From the NCBI RefSeq assembly GCF_000385135.1, contig NZ_ARQM01000010.1:1860001-1924000 (forward strand): a DNA stretch of 64,000 nucleotides. The letters are read 5' to 3'. This DNA is from Promicromonospora sukumoe 327MFSha3.1. GTDB taxonomy: Bacteria > Actinomycetota > Actinomycetes > Actinomycetales > Cellulomonadaceae. The notes beneath the pieces were generated by a model. The model worked only from the letters and a program-made list of their open reading frames with translations, was not told the origin of the DNA and made no database searches. This document shows, one piece after another, positions 7,476-14,655 of this stretch. A program made the translations under genes and the position numbers. Within the stretch, counting starts at the first letter, position 1. Each line of letters opens with the position of its first letter.

Positions 7476-8426
7476 ATGAGCCCACCCGGGATCGAGGTCC
7501 CGCCGGCGCTCGCGGCGTCGTACGCCCGGAGCCTCGGCGACGAGGGGCGGTCATGGACCGCCGCGCTGCCCGGCCTGGTCGCCGACCTGCTGGACCGCTG
7601 GGACCTGCGGCCCGACGGCGCGACGTCGGCGGGGGCGGCGTCGCTCGTCGTGCCCGTGGCGGGCCGGGACGGCGTCCGCGCGGTGCTCAGGCTGCAGCCG
7701 CCCCGCCCCGAGACCGCCGCTGCCCTGACCGGTCTGCGCGCGTGGGACGGGCACGGGACGGTGCGGCTGCTCGACCACGACCCCGGCAGCGGCACGATGC
7801 TCCTGGAGCGGCTGGACGGCGCCCGCACCCTCGCCTCGGTCCCGGACGACGGCGCGGCGACGCGGGTCCTCGCCGAGCTGCACGCCCGGCTGCTCGCCGT
7901 CCCGCCGCCGCCGGGGCTGCCGCACCTGCGCGACGTCGCCGCCGCGATGCTCGACCAGGTCCCGCGCGCCGTCACGGCCCTGGCCGACCCGGCCGAGCGG
8001 CGCGTCCTGCGGGACTGGGCTGCCGTCGTGGCGGAGCTGGCCGCCGACCCCGGCGACCGGATGCTGCACTGGGACCTGCACCACGACAACGTGCTGGCGG
8101 CGGAGCGCGAGCCGTGGCTCGCGATCGACCCCGAGCCCCTGGTGGGCGACCCGGGCTTCGACCTGTGGCCGGCCCTGGACAGCCGGTGGGACGACGTCGT
8201 GGCGGGCGGCGACGCCCGGCGCGTGGTGCGCCGGAGGTTCGACGTGCTCACCGACGTGCTCGACCTCGACCGGGAGCGCGCGGCCGGCTGGACGCTGGGG
8301 CGCCTGCTGCAGAACGCCCTGTGGGACATCGAGGACGGCGAGCCCGCGCTCGCCCCCGCCGCGCTCGTCACGGCCGAGGCGCTACGGGGCGGTCAGCGGG
8401 GCTCTCGGCCGAGCTTGCGCTCGTAG
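7476..8426 (+). CDS. Aminoglycoside-phosphotransferase-like kinase (APH(6)/streptomycin-kinase type)
   Basis: A 316-residue small-molecule kinase with the APH fold. The catalytic loop HWDLHHDN lies at about 198-205 and the metal-binding IDPEPLVGDPGFD at about 217-229. The N-lobe pattern (LVVPVAGRDGVRAVLRLQPP, then LLDHDPGSGTMLLERLDG) is that of the streptomycin 6-phosphotransferase/hydroxyurea phosphotransferase family. The real substrate may be an antibiotic or an unknown metabolite; chromosomal members often have no proven resistance role. It starts 3 nt after the upstream hypothetical gene and its last 34 bp overlap the 3' end of the GNAT gene on the other strand. Confidence 0.8.
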   Translation: MSPPGIEVPPALAASYARSLGDEGRSWTAALPGLVADLLDRWDLRPDGATSAGAASLVVPVAGRDGVRAVLRLQPPRPETAAALTGLRAWDGHGTVRLLDHDPGSGTMLLERLDGARTLASVPDDGAATRVLAELHARLLAVPPPPGLPHLRDVAAAMLDQVPRAVTALADPAERRVLRDWAAVVAELAADPGDRMLHWDLHHDNVLAAEREPWLAIDPEPLVGDPGFDLWPALDSRWDDVVAGGDARRVVRRRFDVLTDVLDLDRERAAGWTLGRLLQNALWDIEDGEPALAPAALVTAEALRGGQRGSRPSLRS

Positions 8427-8914
8427 AACCGCCACAGGTGCTGCAGCTCGGCGGGGATCTCGGACCCGGGATAGGGGTCGCGCTCCACGAAGCCCCTGGA
8501 CTCGTACAGGCGGTGGGCGGCCGTCATGAACCTGTTGCTGTCCAGCCGCACCACACGTGCCCCGAGGTCCTCGCGGGCCTGCTCCAGGAGGAGGTCCAGC
8601 ATCGCCGAGCCGACGTGCCGGCCCTGCAGCTCCGGGCGCACGAACATCCGCTTGATCTCGACGACGCCGTCGTCCTGCGCGCGCAGCGCGGCGACACCGG
8701 CGGGCGCTCCGTCGGCCTCGGCCAGGACCAGCAGGCCGGACGGCCTGCGGAACGCTGCCAGCGCCGCGCCGGTGTGCCGGGCCTCCGTGGACGTCATGGC
8801 GAACCCGTAGGTGCGCTCGAACGTGGCCAGGGCCCAGGTCATGTACTGCGTCATGAGGTCGAGCACCGCGGCGTCGTCCGCGGCGTCCGCCTCGCGGAGC
8901 TGAAGCTGGTCCAC
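8393..8914 (-). CDS. GNAT-family N-acetyltransferase
   Basis: A 173-residue single-domain acetyltransferase. The acetyl-CoA-binding segment is VEIKRMFVRPELQGRHVGSAML (R-x2-G-x-G/A form, here QGRHVG) around residues 86-107, followed by the conserved ARVVRLDSNRFMTAAHRLYESRGF. This MFVRPELQG pattern occurs in PhnO/ElaA-like small-molecule acetyltransferases. The start is a GTG at 8914 preceded by a purine-rich AGAGAGGGA. The substrate is unknown. Confidence 0.8.
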   Translation of the reverse strand: MDQLQLREADAADDAAVLDLMTQYMTWALATFERTYGFAMTSTEARHTGAALAAFRRPSGLLVLAEADGAPAGVAALRAQDDGVVEIKRMFVRPELQGRHVGSAMLDLLLEQAREDLGARVVRLDSNRFMTAAHRLYESRGFVERDPYPGSEIPAELQHLWRFYERKLGREPR

Positions 8915-8991
8915 CTACCGGGTCCCTCTCTGGTCTTCGGTCTGGCCGGTCCTCGGTCGAGCTCGTCGTCGATCGGGAGCGCCGGTGAACC

Positions 8992-8997
8992 TAGCAT
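8992..8997 (+). promoter_or_regulatory. -10 element for a leaderless transcript
   Basis: TAGCAT ends 6 nt before the ATG at 9004. No ribosome site precedes the ATG. A leaderless mRNA is inferred. Confidence 0.45.
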
Positions 8998-9003
8998 GGC
9001 GGC

Positions 9004-9750
9004 ATGAGCCAGGAACTGACCCTCGTCACGGGTGGCACGCGCGGGATCGGGGCCGCCGTCGCGCTACGGCTCGCCGACGCCGGGCACGACCTCGTGCTCG
9101 GCTACGCCCGGGACGACGAGGCCGCCGCCGCGACCCGGGCGGCCGTGCGGGAACGCGGCGCGCGGTGCGTCGTCGTGCCCGCGGACCTCACGACCGACGA
9201 GGGGATCGACAAGACCTTCGCCGCCGCCGCCGAGCTCGGCACGCTCACGGCCGTGGTGAACAACGCCGGCGCGACCCTGCACATCGGGGCGCTCGCGGAC
9301 ACGCCGCCGGACGTGGTGCGCCGGGTGATCGACCTCAACCTCACGTCCGCCGTCCTGGTGGCCCGCGCGGCGGTCCGCGCGATGAGCCCCGCCCGGGGCG
9401 GTAGGGGTGGCGTGCTGGTCAACGTGTCCTCGGCCGCCGCCACCCTCGGCTCGCCGGGGGAGTACGTGCACTACGCGGCCGCCAAGGCGGGCGTCGACGC
9501 CCTGACCAAGGGGCTCGCCCTCGAGGCCGCCCCGGACGGCATCCGCGTGGTCGGCGTCGCGCCCGGGACCGTCGCCACGCGGATCCACGCCGACGCCGGC
9601 GACCCCGGGCGCGCCGACCGGGTGGGCGCCACCAACCCGACCGGCCGCGTGGGCACCCCGGGCGACGTCGCGGCCGCGGTCGCGTTCCTGCTGTCCGACG
9701 ACGCCTCGTACGTCACCGGCGAGACCCTGCGCGTGGCGGGCGGGCGCTGA
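9004..9750 (+). CDS. Short-chain dehydrogenase/reductase, classical FabG-like
   Basis: A 248-residue classical SDR. The cofactor motif TGGTRGIG (about 10-17) starts a Rossmann fold; NNAG lies near residue 90, the catalytic Ser in VNVSSAAATLG, and the YxxxK motif is YAAAK in VHYAAAKAGVDAL. The C-terminal SYVTGETLRVAGGR is the usual FabG-like ending. The basic residue after the second strand (GYARDDE) suggests NADP(H), though this is a weak cue. It would oxidise or reduce a hydroxy/keto substrate in the cytoplasm. It converges with the TetR gene at 9792. Confidence 0.88.
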   Translation: MSQELTLVTGGTRGIGAAVALRLADAGHDLVLGYARDDEAAAATRAAVRERGARCVVVPADLTTDEGIDKTFAAAAELGTLTAVVNNAGATLHIGALADTPPDVVRRVIDLNLTSAVLVARAAVRAMSPARGGRGGVLVNVSSAAATLGSPGEYVHYAAAKAGVDALTKGLALEAAPDGIRVVGVAPGTVATRIHADAGDPGRADRVGATNPTGRVGTPGDVAAAVAFLLSDDASYVTGETLRVAGGR

Positions 9751-9791
9751 CCCGGCCGTCGGGGTCCGCCGTCCTGCGCCGGGCAGTCGGT

Positions 9792-10400
9792 CTATCCGGC
9801 CGTCGGGTCCGCCGTCCGGTCCGCCGTCCGGTACGGCCGCAGCACGTCCTCGATCTGCCGGCGCATCCAGTCCGCGAGCGACCCCTCGCGGTGGATCGCC
9901 CAGCTGATCATCGCCCCGTGATAGGCGGTCTCGACGGTGACCGCCAGGGTCGCCGCGTCGACGTCGGACCGCAGCTCACCGGCGACGACGGCGGCGCGCA
10001 GGTCCCGTTCGATGCCCGCGCGCACGCCCTGGGCGCCGCGGAGGGTCTGGGCGTGGAAGTCGGGGTCGCTGAGGTCGAGCTGCAGCATCGTGACCGAGTT
10101 GGCCATCTGCTCCGGCGTCCGGATGGTCTCGACTGCGAGCACGAGGCCCGCCACGAGCCGGTCCAGGGGCGTGCCCGAACCGGCTCGGTCCGCGGCGCCG
10201 ACCCAGAGGTCGACGCCGCGCGTGGCGACCGCGAGGAGCAGGTCGCGCTTGGTGCCGAACCGCTGGACCAGGGTCGCGGCCGAGAGCCCCACCTCGGCGG
10301 CGACCGCGGCGAAGGTCAGGCGCGCCGGGCCGATCCGCAGCGCGAGGTCGTGCGTCGCGTCGAGGATCGCCTCGTCGCTGACGGTGCGCGGGCGGGGCAT
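9792..10400 (-). CDS. TetR-family regulator, translationally coupled to an SDR
   Basis: A 202-residue TetR repressor. The DNA-binding part is MPRPRTVSDEAILDATHDLA followed by the helix-turn-helix RLTFAAVAAEVGLSAATLVQRFGTKRDLL. Its ATG shares one base with the stop codon of the SDR gene upstream (TGATG at 10398-10402), so the two are translated from one message. The C-terminal tail RTADRTADPTAG is a short repeat; at DNA level the same GTCCGCCGTCC-type segment also occurs just downstream of the gene (9764-9774), suggesting local duplication. It probably represses its own operon through the operator near 11330. Confidence 0.85.
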   Translation of the reverse strand: MPRPRTVSDEAILDATHDLALRIGPARLTFAAVAAEVGLSAATLVQRFGTKRDLLLAVATRGVDLWVGAADRAGSGTPLDRLVAGLVLAVETIRTPEQMANSVTMLQLDLSDPDFHAQTLRGAQGVRAGIERDLRAAVVAGELRSDVDAATLAVTVETAYHGAMISWAIHREGSLADWMRRQIEDVLRPYRTADRTADPTAG

Positions 10401-11314
10401 CAGGTCGGCCCGGGCATGCCGTCGACGAGGGTCAGGTCGCGCGCCGCGCGGTCGACCGCGCCCCAGTCGGGCCGGCTCCCGTCGAGGTCCTGCAGGTCGT
10501 ACTCGCGCATCAGGTCCCAGGAACCCAGGCACTGGCCCGCGAACCGGCCACGGTCGGGGTCGGCGGCCAGCGCGGCGATCCCGCGGGCGAGCAGGTGGGG
10601 CGTCTCGGAGTGCTCGAAGTAGGGCACGTTCCTGGTGTTCTCGCGCCAGTTCTCCTCGGTGACGCCGAAGTGGTCGAGCATCGACTCGGAGCGCAGGTAC
10701 CCGGGCGTGACCGTCAGCGCCGTCACCCCGCGGGGCGTGAGCTCGTGGGCCAGGCCGGCCCCCATCCGGACGACCGCGGTCTTGACCAGGTCGTAGGCCA
10801 TGTTCCCGCGGTAGGGGACCGCCTCCTTGCCATCCCCCACCTCGACGACCAGGCCGTCCGTGCCCTCCAGCAGGAGCGGGAGCGCGTGGTGGCTGGTGAT
10901 CAGGTGCGTCTCGATGCCGTTGCGCAGCACGCCGAGCGTCGCGTCCAGCGGGTGCTCCCAGACGGGCTGGTCCCAGCTCAGGAACGGGTCGCCACCCCAG
11001 ACGTCGTTGACCAGGACGTCGAGCCGGCCGTGGTCCGCCCGGATGCGCCCCACGAGCCGGGCGACGTCGTCGGCGTCGGTGTGGTCGCAGCGGACGGCCA
11101 CGCCCCGGCCACCGGCGGCGGTCACGAGCTCGGCGGTGTCCTCGATGGTCTCGGGCCGGTCCATGGGCGACCGCCCGGACCGGGTGGACCGGCCCGTCCC
11201 GTAGACGGTGGCGCCGAGCGCGCCCAGCTCGATCGCGGTGGCGCGACCGGCGCCGCGGGTGGCGCCGGCGACGAGGGCGACCTTGCCGGCCAGGGGGAGG
11301 GGTTTGGTAGTCAT
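10400..11314 (-). CDS. Short-chain dehydrogenase/reductase
   Basis: A 304-residue SDR. Cofactor motif GATRGAGRA (about residues 17-25), then GTGRSTRSG, a longer loop than classical SDRs with WGGDPF in place of the usual NNAG region, and the YxxxK motif in MAYDLVKTAVVRM. The C-terminal half has TVTPGYLRSESML and WDLMREYDLQDLDG, features of a group of larger actinobacterial SDRs of unknown substrate. The ATG at 11314 lies 6 nt from a TATGGT -10, so the message is probably leaderless. It heads an operon with the TetR gene. Confidence 0.85.
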   Translation of the reverse strand: MTTKPLPLAGKVALVAGATRGAGRATAIELGALGATVYGTGRSTRSGRSPMDRPETIEDTAELVTAAGGRGVAVRCDHTDADDVARLVGRIRADHGRLDVLVNDVWGGDPFLSWDQPVWEHPLDATLGVLRNGIETHLITSHHALPLLLEGTDGLVVEVGDGKEAVPYRGNMAYDLVKTAVVRMGAGLAHELTPRGVTALTVTPGYLRSESMLDHFGVTEENWRENTRNVPYFEHSETPHLLARGIAALAADPDRGRFAGQCLGSWDLMREYDLQDLDGSRPDWGAVDRAARDLTLVDGMPGPT

Positions 11315-11320
11315 GCGTCG

Positions 11321-11349
11321 ACCATAAGTGAACGGTCGTTTATAAACAA
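11321..11349 (-). promoter_or_regulatory. Promoter with TetR-type operator in the spacer
   Basis: On the reverse strand TTGTTT (11349-11344), a 17-bp spacer and TATGGT (11326-11321) form a good -35/-10 pair 6 nt from the SDR ATG. The spacer contains AACGxxCGTT (11332-11341), an inverted repeat typical of TetR sites. This places the downstream TetR protein as a likely autorepressor. Confidence 0.6.
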
Positions 11350-11445
11350 GAGCGGCCCGCTCCGCCGGTGGAGGCGGCGGGAGAGTGACCCGCGCCACGT
11401 ATCCGGTATGCCGCATGGCTTGACGCGGTTCGCCCAAGGATTAAG

Positions 11446-11464
11446 TTAGGTCAGGCAAACCTAA
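11446..11464. promoter_or_regulatory. DtxR/IdeR-type iron box upstream of desA
   Basis: TTAGGTCAGGCAAACCTAA matches the 19-bp iron box of DtxR/IdeR/DmdR regulators (TTAGGTTAGGCTAACCTAA) at 17 of 19 positions. It lies 60 bp before the desA ATG and covers the promoter region. By analogy with known des operons, iron-loaded repressor would shut the operon off when iron is sufficient. Confidence 0.9.
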
Positions 11465-11524
11465 GTTGCTCTACGCCGTCCGGTCCGGGCGGCGTTCCTT
11501 TCGCCTTCACGAGGAGCCTTCCGC

Positions 11525-13207
11525 ATGCCCTCACGCCTGCCCGCAGTGACGCAGCCAGTGCCCACCGCACCCTCGCCGGGTACGAGACACGACACGACCG
11601 CGCTGCTGCGCGGGGCCACCGCGAGCACCTATGCGGACACGGTCCACGCGGTCGCCGACGACATCGCCGCCCGCCTGACCTCGGTCACGCAGCCGTTCTC
11701 GGGCGCCAGCCGCCCTGAGCTGCAGGGCCTGGTGGACGCCGTCGACCTGGACGGCCCGCCGTCGGGCACGGCCGGGGCGCTGCGCGAGGCCGCCGAGCTG
11801 TACGCGAGGCACGCGATCTGGTTCCACGAGCCCACCTACGCCGCGCACCTGAACTGCCCGGTCGCGCTGCCGGCCGTGGGAGCCGAGACGATGCTCGCCG
11901 CGATCAACACCTCGGTCGACACCTACGACCAGTCCACCGTGGCCACCCTCATGGAGCGGCGCCTGGTCGAGTGGACGGCGGGCCGCATCGGATTCCCGGT
12001 GGACGGCGAACCCGGTGGCGCCGCGGACGGCGGGGCCGACGGCATCTTCACCTCGGGCGGCACCCAGTCCAACTTCCAGGCCCTGTTCCTGGCGCGCGAG
12101 CGGGCGCGCCGCGCCGGCACGCGCCTGGAGTCGATGCGCATCCTCGCCACCACGGCCAGCCACTTCAGCGTCGCCAAGTCGGCCCTGCTGCTCGGCCTGC
12201 CCGACGACGCCGTGGTCGCCGTCGGCACCGACACCGAGGGGCGGATGAGCGCCGACGCCCTCGGCGAGACCCTCGTCGACATCGAGCGCACCGGCGACAC
12301 CGTGATCGCCGTCGTCGCCACCGCCGGCACCACCGACCGCGGCCGCATCGACCCGCTCGGCCCGATCGCCGACCTGTGCGACGCCGTCGGCACCTGGCTG
12401 CACGTCGACGCCGCCTACGGCTGCGGCCTGCTGGTCAGCCCCACGCGCCGGAACCTGCTGGACGGCATCGAGCGGGCCCGCAGCGTCACCGTCGACTTCC
12501 ACAAGTCGTTCTTCCAGCCCGTCTCGTCCAGCGCGCTGATCGTGCGCGAGCGGGCCGACCTGGCGCCCGTCGCCTGGCACGCCGACTACCTCAACCCCGA
12601 GGAGAACGCCGAACCCAACCAGGTCGACAAGTCGCTGCAGACCACGCGCCGCTTCGACGCCCTCAAGCTCTGGGTCACCCTCCGCGCGCTCGGCGCGGAC
12701 GGCATCGGCGCCCTGGTGGACGCCGTCTGCGACCTCACCGTCGCCGTGCGCCAGGACCTCGCCGGAGACCGCGACTTCAAGCTGGTGGGCACCACCGACC
12801 TGTCCACCGTCCTGTTCCGCTACGAGCCCGAGGGCCTGGACCCGGCGCACGCCGACGCGCTGGTGCCCCAGGTGCGGCGCGTGCTGTTCGACTCGGGCCG
12901 CGCCCTGGTGGCCAAGACCGTCATCGACGGCCGCCCCTGCCTCAAGCTCACCCTGCTCAACCCCGACGCCACGCTCGGCGACATCCGCGGCGTGCTCGAG
13001 CTCGTCCGCTCCGCCGCCCACGGGCTGCTCGCGGGGGAGGCGCTGGCGGACACCGACGAGCCGCCGTGCCGGGACGTGCACCCGCGGCTCGCGCGGTCGG
13101 AGGAGGCCGGCGCGGGGGAGGCCGGCGCCGGTCTGGCCGACGCGGAGGGCGGTCGTGCGGTCGCCGACGCCGAAGAGGGCGCCCCGACCGCGGAGGAGAG
13201 CCGATGA
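11525..13207 (+). CDS. desA: Lysine (diamine-forming) decarboxylase of desferrioxamine biosynthesis
   Basis: A 560-residue PLP-dependent group II decarboxylase. It would convert L-lysine to cadaverine, the first step to desferrioxamine. The phosphate-binding TSGGTQSNF is at about 176-184, the cofactor Asp in HVDAAYG (Asp295) and the Schiff-base Lys in DFHKSFFQP (Lys327). The final 50 residues are an unusual Ala/Gly/Glu-rich repeat tail (EEAGAGEAGAG and similar). A GAGGAG ribosome site sits 8 nt before the ATG. The gene follows the iron box and its stop overlaps the desB ATG (ATGA at 13204-13207). Ornithine or diaminobutyrate use is possible, but the following genes favour lysine. Confidence 0.9.
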   Translation: MPSRLPAVTQPVPTAPSPGTRHDTTALLRGATASTYADTVHAVADDIAARLTSVTQPFSGASRPELQGLVDAVDLDGPPSGTAGALREAAELYARHAIWFHEPTYAAHLNCPVALPAVGAETMLAAINTSVDTYDQSTVATLMERRLVEWTAGRIGFPVDGEPGGAADGGADGIFTSGGTQSNFQALFLARERARRAGTRLESMRILATTASHFSVAKSALLLGLPDDAVVAVGTDTEGRMSADALGETLVDIERTGDTVIAVVATAGTTDRGRIDPLGPIADLCDAVGTWLHVDAAYGCGLLVSPTRRNLLDGIERARSVTVDFHKSFFQPVSSSALIVRERADLAPVAWHADYLNPEENAEPNQVDKSLQTTRRFDALKLWVTLRALGADGIGALVDAVCDLTVAVRQDLAGDRDFKLVGTTDLSTVLFRYEPEGLDPAHADALVPQVRRVLFDSGRALVAKTVIDGRPCLKLTLLNPDATLGDIRGVLELVRSAAHGLLAGEALADTDEPPCRDVHPRLARSEEAGAGEAGAGLADAEGGRAVADAEEGAPTAEESR

Positions 13208-14655
13208 CCCGCACCTACGACCTGCTCGGTATCGGCATCGGCCCGTTCGACCTGGGCCTCGCGGCCCTCGCCCAGCCCCTGGACGACGTCGACGCCGTGT
13301 TCCTGGACCAGCGCGACGGCTTCTCCTGGCACGCGGGGATGCTCATCGAGGGCACCACGCTGCAGGTGCCGTTCCTGGCCGACCTGGTGACCATGGCCGA
13401 CCCGACGTCGCCGTACTCGTTCCTGGCCTGGCTCAAGGAGACGGGGCGGCTGTACCAGTTCTACATCCGCGAGTCGTTCTACCCGCTGCGCGCCGAGTAC
13501 GACCAGTACTGCCGCTGGGTCGCGGAGCAGCTCCCGACGCTGCGCTGGGGGCGGCAGGTGACGAGCGTGGTCCGGGTTCCGGACCCGGCGGCGGCTTCGG
13601 GCTCGTCCGGTGCGTCGGGCTCGTCGTCCGGCGAGGGCGGCGGCTACCTGTTCGAGGTGACGGCACGGACGGCCGACGGCGTCGAGAAATACTGTGCCAA
13701 GCACCTCGTGCTCGGCACCGGCACCCAGCCGCGGCTGCCCGCCTTCCTGGCCGGCCTGGACGGCCGGGACGGTCTGGGTGAACAGGCGGCCGGCGGCGCC
13801 GCCGGCCCCGTGGTGCACACCAGCGACTACCTGCCGAACCGCGACGCGCTGCGGGCGGCGGGCTCGGTCACCGTGGTGGGCAGCGGGCAGTCCGCGGCGG
13901 AGGTCTACCGCGACCTGCTGGAGGACTGCGGCACCGGGCCGGGGGAGCACCGCGTGGACTGGGTGACCCGCTCGCCGCGGTTCTTCCCCATGGAGTACAC
14001 GAAGCTGACGCTGGAGATGACGTCGCCCGAGTACACCGACCACTACGTGTCGCTCCCGATCGAGCAGCGCGACGTGCTGGGGCGCGAGCAGCGCAACCTG
14101 TACAAGGGGATCAGCGGCGACCTGATCGACGACATCTACGACACCCTGTACCGCAGGTCGGCGCTGGGGGCCGAGGTGCCGACCACGCTGCTGTCGGACA
14201 CGGAGGTGGTCGCCGCCCGGTTCGACGCCGGGGGTGCGGGCGGCGCGGGCGAGTACGTGCTGACCCTGCGCCACGCCCAGCTCGGCACGACGGTGGAGCA
14301 CCGCACCGGCGCGATCGTCGCCGCCACGGGCTACGCCGCCACGGTGCCCGCGTTCCTGGCCCCGGGCCTGGTCAACCTCGACGCGCGCGGCCGCTACGCC
14401 GTGGCCCGCGACTACACCGTCGACGACGACCGGCGGATCCACGTCGTGGGCGGCGAGGAGCACACCCACGGCGTCACGGCGCCCGACCTCGGGTTCGGCC
14501 CCTGGCGCAACTCGGTGATCCTCGCGAACGTCACGGGCCGCGAGCCGTACCCGGTCGAGCGCCGGATCGCCTTCCAGCAGTTCGGCCTGCCCGGCGGGGT
14601 GCCCGAGCACCAGCCCGACCGCCAGACCCACGACGAGATGGAGGCCGCCCGGTGA
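13204..14655 (+). CDS. desB: Cadaverine/diamine N-monooxygenase
   Basis: A 483-residue flavin-dependent N-hydroxylating monooxygenase of the lysine/ornithine hydroxylase family. FAD site GIGIGPFDLGLA (about 9-20), substrate region LQVPFLADLVTMADPTSPYSFLAWL, NADPH site VVGSGQSAAEVYRDLL, and the C-terminal ATGYAATVPAFL motif are all in place. It would hydroxylate cadaverine to N-hydroxycadaverine using FAD, NADPH and oxygen. A Ser/Gly-rich insertion is seen at about residues 128-145. It overlaps desA by 4 nt and the desC-desD fusion by 4 nt (GTGA at 14652-14655). Confidence 0.92.
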   Translation: MTRTYDLLGIGIGPFDLGLAALAQPLDDVDAVFLDQRDGFSWHAGMLIEGTTLQVPFLADLVTMADPTSPYSFLAWLKETGRLYQFYIRESFYPLRAEYDQYCRWVAEQLPTLRWGRQVTSVVRVPDPAAASGSSGASGSSSGEGGGYLFEVTARTADGVEKYCAKHLVLGTGTQPRLPAFLAGLDGRDGLGEQAAGGAAGPVVHTSDYLPNRDALRAAGSVTVVGSGQSAAEVYRDLLEDCGTGPGEHRVDWVTRSPRFFPMEYTKLTLEMTSPEYTDHYVSLPIEQRDVLGREQRNLYKGISGDLIDDIYDTLYRRSALGAEVPTTLLSDTEVVAARFDAGGAGGAGEYVLTLRHAQLGTTVEHRTGAIVAATGYAATVPAFLAPGLVNLDARGRYAVARDYTVDDDRRIHVVGGEEHTHGVTAPDLGFGPWRNSVILANVTGREPYPVERRIAFQQFGLPGGVPEHQPDRQTHDEMEAAR

